From JASHPR01 sp963808705 (GTDB lineage: Bacteria > Actinomycetota > Actinomycetes > Streptosporangiales > Streptosporangiaceae), in NCBI GenBank assembly GCA_963808705.1, contig CAWEHB010000016.1:930001-994000 (forward strand): a stretch of 64,000 nt of DNA. Reading direction: 5' to 3'. Below are positions 9,182-17,318 of the stretch, piece after piece; the stretch's first letter is position 1; each line of letters opens with the position of its first letter. The notes beneath the pieces are model-generated. The model saw only the letters and a list, made by a program, of their open reading frames with translations. It was not told the origin of the DNA and ran no database searches. The position numbers and the translations under genes are program-made.

Positions 9182-9448
9182 ATGGCAGGTAAGCGGGCCA
9201 ACGGCGGCAACCGGGCGGTCTCTGCCCTGGTCGGCTTTGGCGCGGCGTTCGTCGCCCGGAAGGTGATCCAGTTCGCCTGGAAGCAGATCACCGGCAAGGA
9301 GCCCCCCGAGCACCCCGAGGATCCGAGTGTCGGGCTCGGCGAAGCGCTCGCCTGGGGCATCGCGATGGGGGTCGGCGTCCAGGTGGCCCGGATGCTCGCC
9401 GTCCGTGCCGCGACCAGGACGGGCGGCGAGCCGGCCGAGTCGGAGTGA
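9182..9448 (+). CDS. DUF4235 domain-containing protein
   Basis: A small 88-residue protein with two hydrophobic segments (AVSALVGFGAAFVARKVIQF and ALAWGIAMGVGVQVARML) around a polar loop, WKQITGKEPPEHPEDP. The WxxxTGxxPP pattern is characteristic of DUF4235, an actinobacterial small membrane-protein family of unknown role. The ATG at 9182 follows an AAAGGA site. It lies 32 bases after the DUF3093 gene and is probably co-transcribed. The 200 bases that follow hold only short GGCAGGCGG-type repeats up to glgC. Confidence 0.85.
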   Translation: MAGKRANGGNRAVSALVGFGAAFVARKVIQFAWKQITGKEPPEHPEDPSVGLGEALAWGIAMGVGVQVARMLAVRAATRTGGEPAESE

Positions 9449-9666
9449 CGCCGGCCGCGGGGCAGGCGGGCAGGCGGACGGGCAGGCGGACGGCCGGGAG
9501 TTGCGGGCGCATGAGCGCGGCGAGCTGCGGGTGATGCCCGGCCGCTGACCTCGTCCTGCGCCCGGCGGCCACGGCCCGAACTTCAGCGGAACGAATCGCC
9601 CCAGCCGTACCCCTTCCGCAGTCGGCGGGCGAGAATGGGCCGCAGAGCGCGGGGCAGGAGGTGGGG

Positions 9667-10908
9667 ATGATTAACGGGCATCGGGTCCTCGGCATCGTGC
9701 TGGCGGGCGGGGCGGGAAAGCGCCTGGCGCCGCTCACCGCTGACCGGGCCAAGCCGGCGGTGCCGTTCGGCGGCCTCTACCGGCTGGTGGACTTCGCCCT
9801 GTCGAACCTGGTCAACTCCGGCATCCGGCGGATCGCCGTGCTCACCCAGTACAAGAGCCACAGCCTGGACCGGCACATCACGACCACCTGGCGGCTGAGC
9901 AGCCTGCTCGGAAACTACGTGACCCCGGTCCCGGCGCAGCAGCGGCTCGGCCCGCACTGGTACACGGGGTCCGCCGACGCGATCTACCAGTCACTGAACC
10001 TGATCTTCGATGACCGGCCGGACATCGTCATCGTCTTCGGCGCCGATCACGTGTTCCGGATGGACGCCATGCAGATGATCGACCAGCACGTGGCCTCGGG
10101 CACCGGGGTGACCGTGGCGGCCCTGCCGGTGCCGCGGGAGGACGCCACGGCGTTCGGGGTCATCCAGACCGGCAAGGACGGGCGCACGATCGATGCGTTC
10201 CTGGAGAAGCCGGCCGACCCGCCGGCCCGGCCCGGCCACCCGGACGAGGCCTTCGCCTCGATGGGCAACTACGTCTTCACCAGTGACGCGCTGGTCGACG
10301 CGCTGCGCAAGGACGCGGCCGACGACGAGAGCCGGCATGACATGGGCCGGGACATCATCCCCATGCTGATGCGGCAGCGCCTGGCCGAGGTCTATGACTT
10401 CCTGGGCAACGAGGTGCCCGGCGCGGAGCCGCGTGATGCCGGGTACTGGCGCGATGTGGGCACCCTCGACTCCTATTTCGACGCGCACATGGACCTGTGC
10501 GCGGTACAGCCGGTGTTCAACCTTTACAACGAGGAGTGGCCGATCCTCACCCACGTGCCATCGCAGCCGCCGGCCAAGTTCGTGCACGACGCCGGCGACC
10601 GGGTCGGGCGGGCCATCGACAGCATCGTCAGCAACGGCGTCATCGTCTCCGGGGGCCTGGTCCGCAACGCGGTGCTCTCGCCCGGGGTCCGGGTCAACAG
10701 CTGGTCCCGGGTCGAGCGGGCGGTGCTGCTGCATAACACCCAGGTCGGCCGGCACGCGGTGGTCGAGGACGCGATCCTGGACAAGAACGTGGTGGTCCCC
10801 GAGGGGGCTCAGGTGGGCGTGGACAAGGAACGTGACCGGGCCCGCGGGTTCACCGTGTCGGCGGGCGGCATCACCGTGGTCGGCAAGGGCCAGGAAGTGC
10901 CGCCGTGA
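9667..10908 (+). CDS. glgC: Glucose-1-phosphate adenylyltransferase (ADP-glucose pyrophosphorylase)
   Basis: Makes ADP-glucose from glucose-1-phosphate and ATP for alpha-glucan synthesis. The N-terminal nucleotidyltransferase signature LAGGAGKRLAPLT and the substrate-binding YRLVDFALSN are present, followed by GSADAIYQ and IVIVFGADHVFRMD. The C-terminal third is the left-handed beta-helix (NGVIVSGGLVRNAVLSPGVR). The length of 413 residues is normal for GlgC. AGGAGGT immediately upstream favours ATG 9667 over the GTG at 9661. Its stop overlaps the GTG of glgA, so the pair is coupled. Confidence 0.95.
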   Translation: MINGHRVLGIVLAGGAGKRLAPLTADRAKPAVPFGGLYRLVDFALSNLVNSGIRRIAVLTQYKSHSLDRHITTTWRLSSLLGNYVTPVPAQQRLGPHWYTGSADAIYQSLNLIFDDRPDIVIVFGADHVFRMDAMQMIDQHVASGTGVTVAALPVPREDATAFGVIQTGKDGRTIDAFLEKPADPPARPGHPDEAFASMGNYVFTSDALVDALRKDAADDESRHDMGRDIIPMLMRQRLAEVYDFLGNEVPGAEPRDAGYWRDVGTLDSYFDAHMDLCAVQPVFNLYNEEWPILTHVPSQPPAKFVHDAGDRVGRAIDSIVSNGVIVSGGLVRNAVLSPGVRVNSWSRVERAVLLHNTQVGRHAVVEDAILDKNVVVPEGAQVGVDKERDRARGFTVSAGGITVVGKGQEVPP

Positions 10909-12071
10909 CCCTCGCCAGCCCGCCGGGCCGGCTCAGCGTGGCCCTGCTGACCAGGGAGTACCCGCCGGATGTCTACGGCGGGGCCGGCGTGCACGTGGAG
11001 TACCTCGCCCGGGAGCTCGCCAGCCTGGTGAACCTCACCGTGCACTGCCAGGGGGCGGACCGGCCGGGAGCGGTCGCGCACCAGGCCTGGGACCACCTCG
11101 CCGGGGCCAACCAGGCGCTGCAGACGATCTCCGCGGACCTGTCGATGGCCGCCGCGGTCGGCTCCGCCGACCTGGTGCATTCCCACACCTGGTACGCGAA
11201 CCTGGCCGGGTGCCTGGCCTCGCTGCTCTACGGGGTCCCGCACGTGGTCACCGTGCACTCGCTGGAGCCGCTGCGGCCGTGGAAGGCCGAGCAGCTCGGC
11301 GGCGGCTACGCGCTGTCCTCCTGGTGCGAGCGGACCGCCGTAGAGTCCGCGGCCGCCATCATCGCCGTGTCCGACGGCATGCGGGACGACGTGCTGGCCG
11401 CGTACCCGGCCGTGCCCGCCGAGCGGGTGCGGGTCATCCGCAACGGCATCGACACCGCCGAGTACTCCTCCGACCCGTCGACCGACGTGCTCGAGCGCTA
11501 CGGCGTCGATCCGGCCCGGCCCTCGGTGATCTTCGTGGGCCGGGTCACCCGGCAGAAGGGGCTCCCGGTGCTGCTGCGCGCGGCCGTCAGCATCGATCCC
11601 GCGGCGCAGCTGGTGATCTGCGTCGGCCAGGCGGACACCCAAGAGCTCGAGTCCGAGGTCAGCGATCTTGCCGGGCAGCTGCGGGCGGGGCGGGCCGGGG
11701 TGGTCTGGCTCTCCGGGATGCTCGCCAAGCGCGAGGTGATCCAGCTGCTGTCGCACGCGACCGTGTTCGCCTGCCCGTCGCTCTACGAGCCGCTCGGCAT
11801 CGTGAACCTGGAGGCCATGGCCTGCGGCACCGCTGTCGTCGGCTCCAAGGTCGGCGGCATACCCGAGGTGGTGGCGGACGGGGAGACCGGCCTGCTGGTT
11901 CCGCCCGGGGATCCGGGCGCGCTGGCTGACGCCGTCAACGCGCTCGTGGCCGACGAACGCCGGGCCGCCGAGATGGGCCGGCTGGGACGGGCGCGGGCCG
12001 TGACCGAGTTCGGCTGGGCCAGCATCGCCGCGCAGACGGCCGCGCTCTACGCCGAGCTCGCCGGGCGCTGA
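10905..12071 (+). CDS. glgA: Glycogen synthase / alpha-maltose-1-phosphate synthase, GT4 type
   Basis: A 388-residue GT-B glycosyltransferase that uses ADP-glucose. The N-terminal domain begins VALLTREYPPDVYGGAGVHV. The C-terminal domain carries FVGRVTRQKG and the nucleotide-binding EPLGIVNLEAMACGT with its E-x7-E spacing. In length and sequence it resembles the actinobacterial GlgA/GlgM group (mycobacterial Rv1212c), which was shown to make maltose-1-phosphate, rather than the longer GT5 GlgA. GTGA overlap with glgC ties ADP-glucose production to its use. The stop is followed within 20 bases by a 17-bp minisatellite. Confidence 0.9.
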   Translation: MTLASPPGRLSVALLTREYPPDVYGGAGVHVEYLARELASLVNLTVHCQGADRPGAVAHQAWDHLAGANQALQTISADLSMAAAVGSADLVHSHTWYANLAGCLASLLYGVPHVVTVHSLEPLRPWKAEQLGGGYALSSWCERTAVESAAAIIAVSDGMRDDVLAAYPAVPAERVRVIRNGIDTAEYSSDPSTDVLERYGVDPARPSVIFVGRVTRQKGLPVLLRAAVSIDPAAQLVICVGQADTQELESEVSDLAGQLRAGRAGVVWLSGMLAKREVIQLLSHATVFACPSLYEPLGIVNLEAMACGTAVVGSKVGGIPEVVADGETGLLVPPGDPGALADAVNALVADERRAAEMGRLGRARAVTEFGWASIAAQTAALYAELAGR

Positions 12072-12087
12072 GCCCGCCAGTACCCGC

Positions 12088-12206
12088 CTTCCCCGGCCGT
12101 CCCGCTTCCCCGGCCGTCCCGCTTCCCCGGCCGTCCCGCTTCCCCGGCCGTCCCGCTTCCCCGGCCGTCCCGCTTCCCCGGCCGTCCCGCTTCCCCGGCC
12201 GTCCCG
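12088..12206. repeat. 17-bp tandem minisatellite, seven perfect copies
   Basis: Seven head-to-tail perfect copies of CTTCCCCGGCCGTCCCG start 17 bases after the glgA stop codon. There is no spacer between the units. The array ends 10 bases before an AAGATATATC element. All antisense reading frames through it are repetitive Gly/Arg/Pro and are not genes. Confidence 0.97.
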
Positions 12207-12212
12207 CACGGG

Positions 12213-12234
12213 TTAAGATATATCGCAATCTTGA
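12213..12234 (+). promoter_or_regulatory. Candidate operator AAGATATATC...ATCTT upstream of DUF1707 gene
   Basis: A short AT-rich island in very GC-rich DNA contains AAGATATATCGCAATCTT, with AAGAT/ATCTT arms around an 8-base spacer. The same AGATATATC core recurs at 30962 upstream of the other DUF1707 gene in this window. It is probably a regulator binding site or a promoter element. The regulator is not identified. Confidence 0.5.
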
Positions 12235-12307
12235 TGCGGTGGTGGCGCACGGAGGCGCGGCCGCGAAGGCGTGCAGGAGGTTCGAGTTGATCCCGGAAGA
12301 GGCCCCG

Positions 12308-12922
12308 ATGACGTCAGGCGGCGATCCCGGGCCGCCCCGCCCGCCGGCGATCCGCGCGTCCGACCAGGACCGGGACGCGGTCGTGCAGCGGCTGCAGCAG
12401 GCTTTCGCGGAACGCCGCCTCAACGACGACGAGTTCGACCAGCGGATGCGCGCCGCGCTCACCGCGAAGACCAGTGCCGACCTTGACCGGCTCACCGGCG
12501 ACCTGCCCGCTGCCGGGCCGGGCGGGGTGGCGCCGGCGGTTCCGGCCCGCAGCCCCGGCCGGTGGGCCATGGCGTACAAGAACTCGATCCGCCGCGGCGG
12601 CCGCTGGCGTGTCCCGGAGCGCTTCAACGTGGTCATCTACAAGGGCCAGGGCTGGCTCGACCTGCGGGCCGCCGAGCTGACCGCGCCGGTCACCACGGTG
12701 GTCGCCTACGCCTACAAGTCGCGGGTCGACATCCTGGTCCCGCAGGGCGTCCGGGTCGAGATGGACGGCTTCGGGGTCAGCAAGGGCTGGTCCGCGGAAG
12801 AGGACGCCGAGATCCGGCTGCCGCACGACGCACCCACGGTGCACGTCCGGGGCACCGCCTACAAGGGCACGATCGAGACTCGCACCAAGCCCCGGGAGCC
12901 GCGCCCGGCCCTGGAGCGCTGA
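12308..12922 (+). CDS. DUF1707 (SHOCT-like) domain protein with C-terminal beta-rich domain
   Basis: A 204-residue protein. The DUF1707 module spans about residues 14-58: IRASDQDRDAVVQRLQQAF, then DDEFDQRMRAALTAKT and LDRLTGDLP. A C-terminal beta-strand domain (NVVIYKGQGWLDLRAAE to TAYKGTIETR) resembles the C-terminal domain of LiaF/YvqF-type cell-envelope response proteins. No transmembrane segment is evident. ATG 12308 follows GGAAGAGG. A TTG at 12287 has an even better AGGAGG six bases upstream, so the start is uncertain by seven residues. A regulatory AT-rich element lies about 85 bases upstream. Confidence 0.75.
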   Translation: MTSGGDPGPPRPPAIRASDQDRDAVVQRLQQAFAERRLNDDEFDQRMRAALTAKTSADLDRLTGDLPAAGPGGVAPAVPARSPGRWAMAYKNSIRRGGRWRVPERFNVVIYKGQGWLDLRAAELTAPVTTVVAYAYKSRVDILVPQGVRVEMDGFGVSKGWSAEEDAEIRLPHDAPTVHVRGTAYKGTIETRTKPREPRPALER

Positions 12923-12925
12923 GCC

Positions 12926-13087
12926 GGGCTGAGGCGCCCGGCGATCAGCCCGGTAACGGGATTGGTGGATCCGAAGGTACCGGTTTGCGGGATCACCTGG
13001 GATGCGCTGAGGTGCCAAATGGTGATGTCGGTCGGGGGACCGGGGAGCAGTGCATTGATGTGGTTGAGCGCGCGGGCGACCGGCGCC
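12926..13087 (-). pseudogene. Possible gene remnant between DUF1707 and VOC genes
   Basis: The minus-strand frame here reads like real protein (ALNHINALLPGPPTDITIWH then LSASQVIPQTGTFGS) and uses AT-ending codons that are rare nearby. There is no credible start or ribosome-binding site, and the frame runs on into the shadow of the DUF1707 gene. I do not recognise the family. It may be a decayed fragment of a secreted protein. Confidence 0.25.
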
Positions 13088-13132
13088 CGGCCGTCAGGTG
13101 ACCGGCCGTCAGGTGACCGGCCGTCAGGTGAC
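13088..13132. repeat. 15-bp tandem repeat, three copies, over the VOC stop codon
   Basis: Three perfect copies of CGGCCGTCAGGTGAC. The VOC gene terminates inside the array: its TGA (13124-13126, minus strand) is repeated in each unit. The repeat therefore looks like an expansion at the gene's 3' end. Confidence 0.95.
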
Positions 13133-13621
13133 CGAGCCGGCGGCGGCACCGGTGACCCGGTCGCCCCAGCGGGCCAGCTCGCCGTCCAGGTCGAGCGGCG
13201 CGATCATCTCGCCGCTTTGCAGCTCCCGCTCCCAGTTCTCGGCCGGGACCCGCCACATCACCTCGAACTCGATGCCGCTGGGATCCTTGGCGTACAGGGA
13301 CTTGGACACCCGGTGGTCACTCGCGCCCACCAGCGCCCCCCGCTCCGCGAGCCGATCCCGGGTCTCGGCCAGCTCCGCGAGCGTGCCTACCTCCCAGGCC
13401 AGGTGGTAGAGCCCCACGTAGGGGTCCTGCGGCCGCGGGGCGTCCCCGACCTCGAACAGCCCGAGGTCGTGATCGTTCGCCGACCCCGGCGCCCGCAGGA
13501 ACGCCGCGCGGCCGGGGATCTCGGTGCGCACCTCGAAGCCGAGCGTGTAGCGGTAGAAGTCAACGGTCCGGGCGAGATCGCTGACATAGAGAACGGCGTG
13601 GTTCAGGCGGCGTACGGCCAT
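13124..13621 (-). CDS. VOC family protein (glyoxalase/extradiol dioxygenase-like)
   Basis: A 165-residue vicinal-oxygen-chelate protein with two beta-alpha-beta-beta-beta units. The N-terminal unit starts RRLNHAVLYVSDLARTVDFY with the first metal His in LNHAVLYV. The second unit carries GLYHLAWEV and ends with DPSGIEFEVMW, whose Glu is the usual last metal ligand. These positions suggest an active metal-dependent enzyme, such as an extradiol dioxygenase or glyoxalase; the substrate is unknown. ATG 13621 precedes the conserved first strand; the upstream extension is low-complexity. It is probably downstream in the same transcript as the neighbouring citrate synthase-like gene. Confidence 0.85.
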   Translation of the reverse strand: MAVRRLNHAVLYVSDLARTVDFYRYTLGFEVRTEIPGRAAFLRAPGSANDHDLGLFEVGDAPRPQDPYVGLYHLAWEVGTLAELAETRDRLAERGALVGASDHRVSKSLYAKDPSGIEFEVMWRVPAENWERELQSGEMIAPLDLDGELARWGDRVTGAAAGSVT

Positions 13622-13685
13622 GGCAAGTCTCCCGGGTTGGCGTTCTGCCAGAGAAAAGGCTCCGCTGTGCGATCTCATTCCGCAC

Positions 13686-14918
13686 TCAGGGCGGCCCGCC
13701 CGGGCCGCCCGTAGCGCTGCGGCCGGTGTAGACCCCGCGGGGGCGGATCGGCGTGGCCCGCGCGTACTCCTCCAGCGCGTGCGCCAGCCAGCCCGCCGTC
13801 CTGGCCACGGCGAATATCGCCTCGCCGGCACCGGGGATCATCCCGGCCACGGTGGACAGCACCGCGAGCGCGAACTCGATGTTCGGGGCGGGCAGCGCCC
13901 GCCGCCGGGCCTCGGCCAGCACGGCCTCGGCGACGGCCAGGCGGCCGGATTCCGGGGCCGCCGTCCTGATCAGGTCCAGCAGCAGAACCGACCGCGGGTC
14001 GCCGGTCTGGTAGACGAAGTGGCCCAGCCCGGGGATCCGCTCGCCGCGGCGGAGCAGTTCGCCGACCACCCGTGGCGCGTCGGCGGGACCGCTGGCCGAT
14101 AGCAGCAACACCTCCGCGCCCAGGGCCGCTCCGCCGTGCAGGGCGCCGCTCATCGCGCCGAGGCCGGTGCCGACCACCGCGTACGGGTCGGCCCGCACCG
14201 ACGCGGCTACCCGGGCGGCCAGCGTCGACGCGGCCAGCTCATGGTCGGCCAGCAGCACCAGCGCCGCGCGTAGCGCGGCGATCAGCCCGCCGGCGGGGGG
14301 CCGCAGGCAGAGCTTGGGCGCCAGGCGGCCGGCGATGCTGTCATCCCCGGCCGCGAAGCCCGGGCCCGCCGTGGACAGGCAGTCGGCCATGGCGGCGATC
14401 AGGCTGCGGGCCGCGGCCATGACCGCGGGCCGGTCCAGGTGCAGCCGGAGCCGGTCGGTCGCCGCCACCGCGGGGACGATCACCTGCAGCCGCTCCAGCG
14501 GGTAGGTGTCCGGCGGGAGCGCGGCCTGGGCGGCCGTGCCCGCGGCGATGGCCTCGCCGGTCGCCTGCCACGGCCCCGCGGCGGCGGCGTCCCCGAAGGA
14601 CCCGGTCCACAGCAGGCCTGCCACGTCCTCGAAGCTCCGGCTGGTAGCCAGCGCGATCGCGTCATGCCCGCGGAAGCGAAGACGGTCATCGGCGATCTCG
14701 GTCAGCTCCGACTCGATCACCAGCTCGGCGCGCCCCGCCGCCCGGCGCGGCCTGCCGCGCCGGGCCAGGCCGGCGATCTCGGCGGCGTCGAACAGGCTGG
14801 CCCGGCCGTCGGAGCCGCGGCGCGGGGTGAGCACGCCGCGGCTCACGTAGGAGTACAGGCTGGCCGACTTGATGCCCAGCCGCTGCGCGGCCTCCGCAGC
14901 CCCGATCCAGTCCGTCAC
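13686..14918 (-). CDS. Citrate synthase family protein with N-terminal helix-turn-helix (MerR/excisionase-like) domain
   Basis: A roughly 410-residue citrate/2-methylcitrate synthase-fold protein. Residues 1-50 (AAEAAQRLGIKSASLYSYV then RGSDGRASLFDAAEI) form a helix-turn-helix domain like that of excisionases, an arrangement found in one actinobacterial citrate synthase branch. The catalytic domain has GALHGGAALGAE and GLGHFVYQTGDPRS with the two active-site histidines, and NIEFALAVLS where the classical enzyme has an Asp. A condensing role with acetyl-CoA or propionyl-CoA is likely, but citrate versus methylcitrate cannot be separated. GTG 14918 has GGAGG seven bases upstream; GTG 14924 is too close to it. 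The gene is divergent from a second citrate synthase. Confidence 0.85.
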   Translation of the reverse strand: MTDWIGAAEAAQRLGIKSASLYSYVSRGVLTPRRGSDGRASLFDAAEIAGLARRGRPRRAAGRAELVIESELTEIADDRLRFRGHDAIALATSRSFEDVAGLLWTGSFGDAAAAGPWQATGEAIAAGTAAQAALPPDTYPLERLQVIVPAVAATDRLRLHLDRPAVMAAARSLIAAMADCLSTAGPGFAAGDDSIAGRLAPKLCLRPPAGGLIAALRAALVLLADHELAASTLAARVAASVRADPYAVVGTGLGAMSGALHGGAALGAEVLLLSASGPADAPRVVGELLRRGERIPGLGHFVYQTGDPRSVLLLDLIRTAAPESGRLAVAEAVLAEARRRALPAPNIEFALAVLSTVAGMIPGAGEAIFAVARTAGWLAHALEEYARATPIRPRGVYTGRSATGGPGGPP

Positions 14919-15080
14919 GCTCACGCCTCCCCGCGGTGCCGGACATCCGGCACAGCCCCGTCCTCATGATCGTGGTCGATCGGTGACGATATGAGCCACC
15001 CATCCACAAGGATCATGAAACTGCGACCTTGCCCTGGGTCCGGCCGCTACCGCCCCGGGCGCAGATCCCGGCTCGTCATA

Positions 15081-15094
15081 TTGATTTTAATCAA
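15081..15094. promoter_or_regulatory. Inverted repeat TTGATT-TT-AATCAA between divergent citrate synthase genes
   Basis: A perfect 6-base inverted repeat in an AT-rich island of the 256-base divergent intergenic region. It lies 87 bases before one start and 163 bases before the other. A TTGACT hexamer follows it. It is probably an operator or part of a promoter serving one or both citrate synthase genes. Confidence 0.45.
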
Positions 15095-15180
15095 CATTGA
15101 CTGATATGGACATGATGATCCAGGCTATCGGTATCAGAGAGTCACAGGCCAGCGGTGCCGCGCAGGCAAGGAGATCACAG

Positions 15181-16353
15181 ATGCCAGATACCGCGCAGGT
15201 GACGACCAACGGGGACGGCCGGGACGCGCCCGCCGGGCTCGAGGGCGTGGTGGTCGCGCACACCCAGATCGGCGACGTCCGCGGCCTGGAAGGCTTCTAC
15301 CACTACCGGCAGTACGACGCGATCGAGCTGAACCGGCGCCGGACGCTCGAGGACGTGTGGTACCTGCTGTTCCGCGGGCACCTGCCCGACCGCGCCGAGC
15401 GGGAAGCCTTCCGGCGCGAGATCGCCGACCACCGGGTGCTGCCCGACGACCTGGTCCCGTTCTTGCGCACGCTCGCCGCCACCGAGCCGTACGACCCGCT
15501 CACCGCGCTGCGCACCGCGATCTCCTTCGTCACCCAGCGGTCCGGCTTCCGCTCGTGGCTCGACATCTCGGCGGACCAGCTCTACGACAACGCGATGCAA
15601 CTGTCGGCGCAGACGCCGGTGCTGCTCGCGGCGCTGCACCGGCTGCGGGACGGCCAGCCGCCGGTATCACCGGACCCGGAGCTCTCCGCGGCGGCCAACT
15701 ATCTCTACATGCTCAGCGGCGAACGACCGGAGCCGCAGCGCGTGTGGGCCCTGGAGCGGTATCTCATCTGCACGATCGACCACGGCTTCAACTCGTCCAC
15801 GTTCACCGCGCGGGTGATCGCGTCCACCGGCGCTGATCTCGGCGCGGCCGTGACCGGCGCCATCGGCGCCCTGTCCGGGCCGCTGCACGGCGGCGCGCCC
15901 AGCCGCGTGCTCGAGATGCTGGACGACATCGGGAGCCCGGGCCGCGCCGAGGCCTGGACCCGGGCGGCGCTGCAGCACGGTGACCGGATCATGGGCTTCG
16001 GCCACCGGGTCTACAAGGGCAAGGACCCCCGCTCCGCGCTGCTGCGCGAGGTCGCGACCACCGTCGGGGGCCGTACCGCGGAATTCGCGGCCGCCGTGGA
16101 GGACACGATCGTCCGGGTACTCGGGGAGGAGAAGCCCGGGCGGGCACTCAACGCCAACGTCGAGTTCTACGCGGGGGTGGTGATGGACGCGTGCGGGATC
16201 CCGCGGGAGGAGTTCACGCCGACCTTCGCGTCCAGCCGGGTCATCGGCTGGTGCACGCACGTGCTCGAGCAGGTGTCCGGCAACCGGCTGATCCGCCCCT
16301 CGGCGCGCTACGACGGCCAGGCCCCGCCGCAGCCGGTCCCGGCCGGCGACTAG
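15181..16353 (+). CDS. Citrate synthase 2-like protein
   Basis: A 390-residue citrate synthase that condenses oxaloacetate with acetyl-CoA. The N-terminal domain carries GFYHYRQYDAIELNRRRTLE and DVWYLLFRGHLP. Catalytic stretches are GPLHGGAPSRVLEML and GFGHRVYKGKDPRS, with the expected histidines. The third catalytic region reads NVEFYAGVVMDACG, with Glu where many citrate synthases have Asp, as seen in the actinobacterial citrate synthase 2 group. ATG 15181 follows AAGGAG at good spacing. Its stop overlaps the stop of the convergent small membrane protein. Confidence 0.9.
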   Translation: MPDTAQVTTNGDGRDAPAGLEGVVVAHTQIGDVRGLEGFYHYRQYDAIELNRRRTLEDVWYLLFRGHLPDRAEREAFRREIADHRVLPDDLVPFLRTLAATEPYDPLTALRTAISFVTQRSGFRSWLDISADQLYDNAMQLSAQTPVLLAALHRLRDGQPPVSPDPELSAAANYLYMLSGERPEPQRVWALERYLICTIDHGFNSSTFTARVIASTGADLGAAVTGAIGALSGPLHGGAPSRVLEMLDDIGSPGRAEAWTRAALQHGDRIMGFGHRVYKGKDPRSALLREVATTVGGRTAEFAAAVEDTIVRVLGEEKPGRALNANVEFYAGVVMDACGIPREEFTPTFASSRVIGWCTHVLEQVSGNRLIRPSARYDGQAPPQPVPAGD

Positions 16354-16541
16354 CGGCCCAGCTGCCCCCGGTCACGCATCCCGCGGATCCTGCGCCGCTG
16401 GGACTGGTCGAGCATCCGCCACAGGATGACGGGGATCGCGATGGCGAGGACGATGACCCCGAGCGCCAGCCACGGGCTCACGATAAACAAGATAAGCCCG
16501 AGAATGACCCCGCCAATGCCGAACATCAGGTGACGCGACAT
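16350..16541 (-). CDS. Small membrane protein, 63 residues, unknown function
   Basis: Two closely spaced hydrophobic segments (MFGIGGVILGLILFIVSPWL and ALGVIVLAIAIPVILWRML), then a basic tail (QRRRIRGMRDRGQLGR) likely to lie in the cytoplasm. AAGGAG eight to nine bases before the ATG supports translation. The 3' end overlaps the convergent citrate synthase stop by four bases. I do not recognise a named family. Confidence 0.7.
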   Translation of the reverse strand: MSRHLMFGIGGVILGLILFIVSPWLALGVIVLAIAIPVILWRMLDQSQRRRIRGMRDRGQLGR

Positions 16542-16683
16542 GTCTATCTCTCCTTAGGCGGGACGCACAGATCCCACTTGCTGCAACGCCAGGCTATCCC
16601 CATATAGTTCCTGTGCCGGCGGCCCGGCCCGGCGACAACCCGGCGTTGGCTGCGATGATGGCCGCGGCGACCTGGAGGGACCG

Positions 16684-17256
16684 ATGACGCTCTCGCTGCC
16701 GATCTCCGGCGAGGCCAACGAGCTGCTGTCCCGCAGCCCGCTGGCCCTGCTCACCGCGATGCTGCTGGACCAGCAGGTACCGCTGGAGAAGGCGTTCAGC
16801 TCGCCCTACGAGCTGGCGCGGCGGCTCGGGCACGAGCCCACCGCCGCCGAGCTGGCCGGCTACGACCCGGACGCGCTGGTCGCGGTGTTCACCCAGCGCC
16901 CCGCGCTGCACCGGTTCCCGCGCGCGATGGCGGGCCGGGTCCAGGAGCTGGCCCGGGTGATCATGGATCGCTACGACGGCGACGCGGGCCAGGTCTGGGC
17001 GACCGCCGCCACCGGCGCCGAGCTGGCCGCGCGGCTCGCCGAGCTGCCCGGGTTCGGCGCCTACAAGGCGCAGATCACCATGGCGCTGCTGGGCAAGCAG
17101 CTCGGCGTCCGGCCGGACGGCTGGCGCGAGGCCGCGGGCCGGTTCGGCGAGGAGGGCTCGCACTACTCGGTCGCCGACATCACCGACGGCGCCTCGCTGG
17201 CCGCCGTCCGCGAGCACAAGAAGCAGGCGAAGGCGGCCGCGAAGGCGCACCGGTAG
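16684..17256 (+). CDS. HhH-GPD-type base excision repair protein
   Basis: A 190-residue protein of the helix-hairpin-helix DNA glycosylase superfamily in its short actinobacterial form. The hairpin is LAELPGFGAYKAQITMALLG. The Pro-Asp in LGVRPDGWREAAG occupies the place of the catalytic Asp region. There is no C-terminal iron-sulfur cluster and no obvious catalytic Lys, so if active it would be a monofunctional glycosylase. The N-terminus (ANELLSRSPLALLTAMLLDQ then QVPLEKAF) matches the usual first helices. ATG 16684 follows a GGAGG ribosome-binding site. It stands alone. Confidence 0.82.
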   Translation: MTLSLPISGEANELLSRSPLALLTAMLLDQQVPLEKAFSSPYELARRLGHEPTAAELAGYDPDALVAVFTQRPALHRFPRAMAGRVQELARVIMDRYDGDAGQVWATAATGAELAARLAELPGFGAYKAQITMALLGKQLGVRPDGWREAAGRFGEEGSHYSVADITDGASLAAVREHKKQAKAAAKAHR

Positions 17257-17318
17257 CCGGGCCACGGCCGGCCTCCGGAGCCAGATCCAGATCCAGATCC
17301 GCCAAGACCCGGCCAGGG

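Noticed and set aside
12088..12206. Possible CRISPR array
   Set aside because: The 17-bp units are directly contiguous with no spacers, and no cas gene is present.
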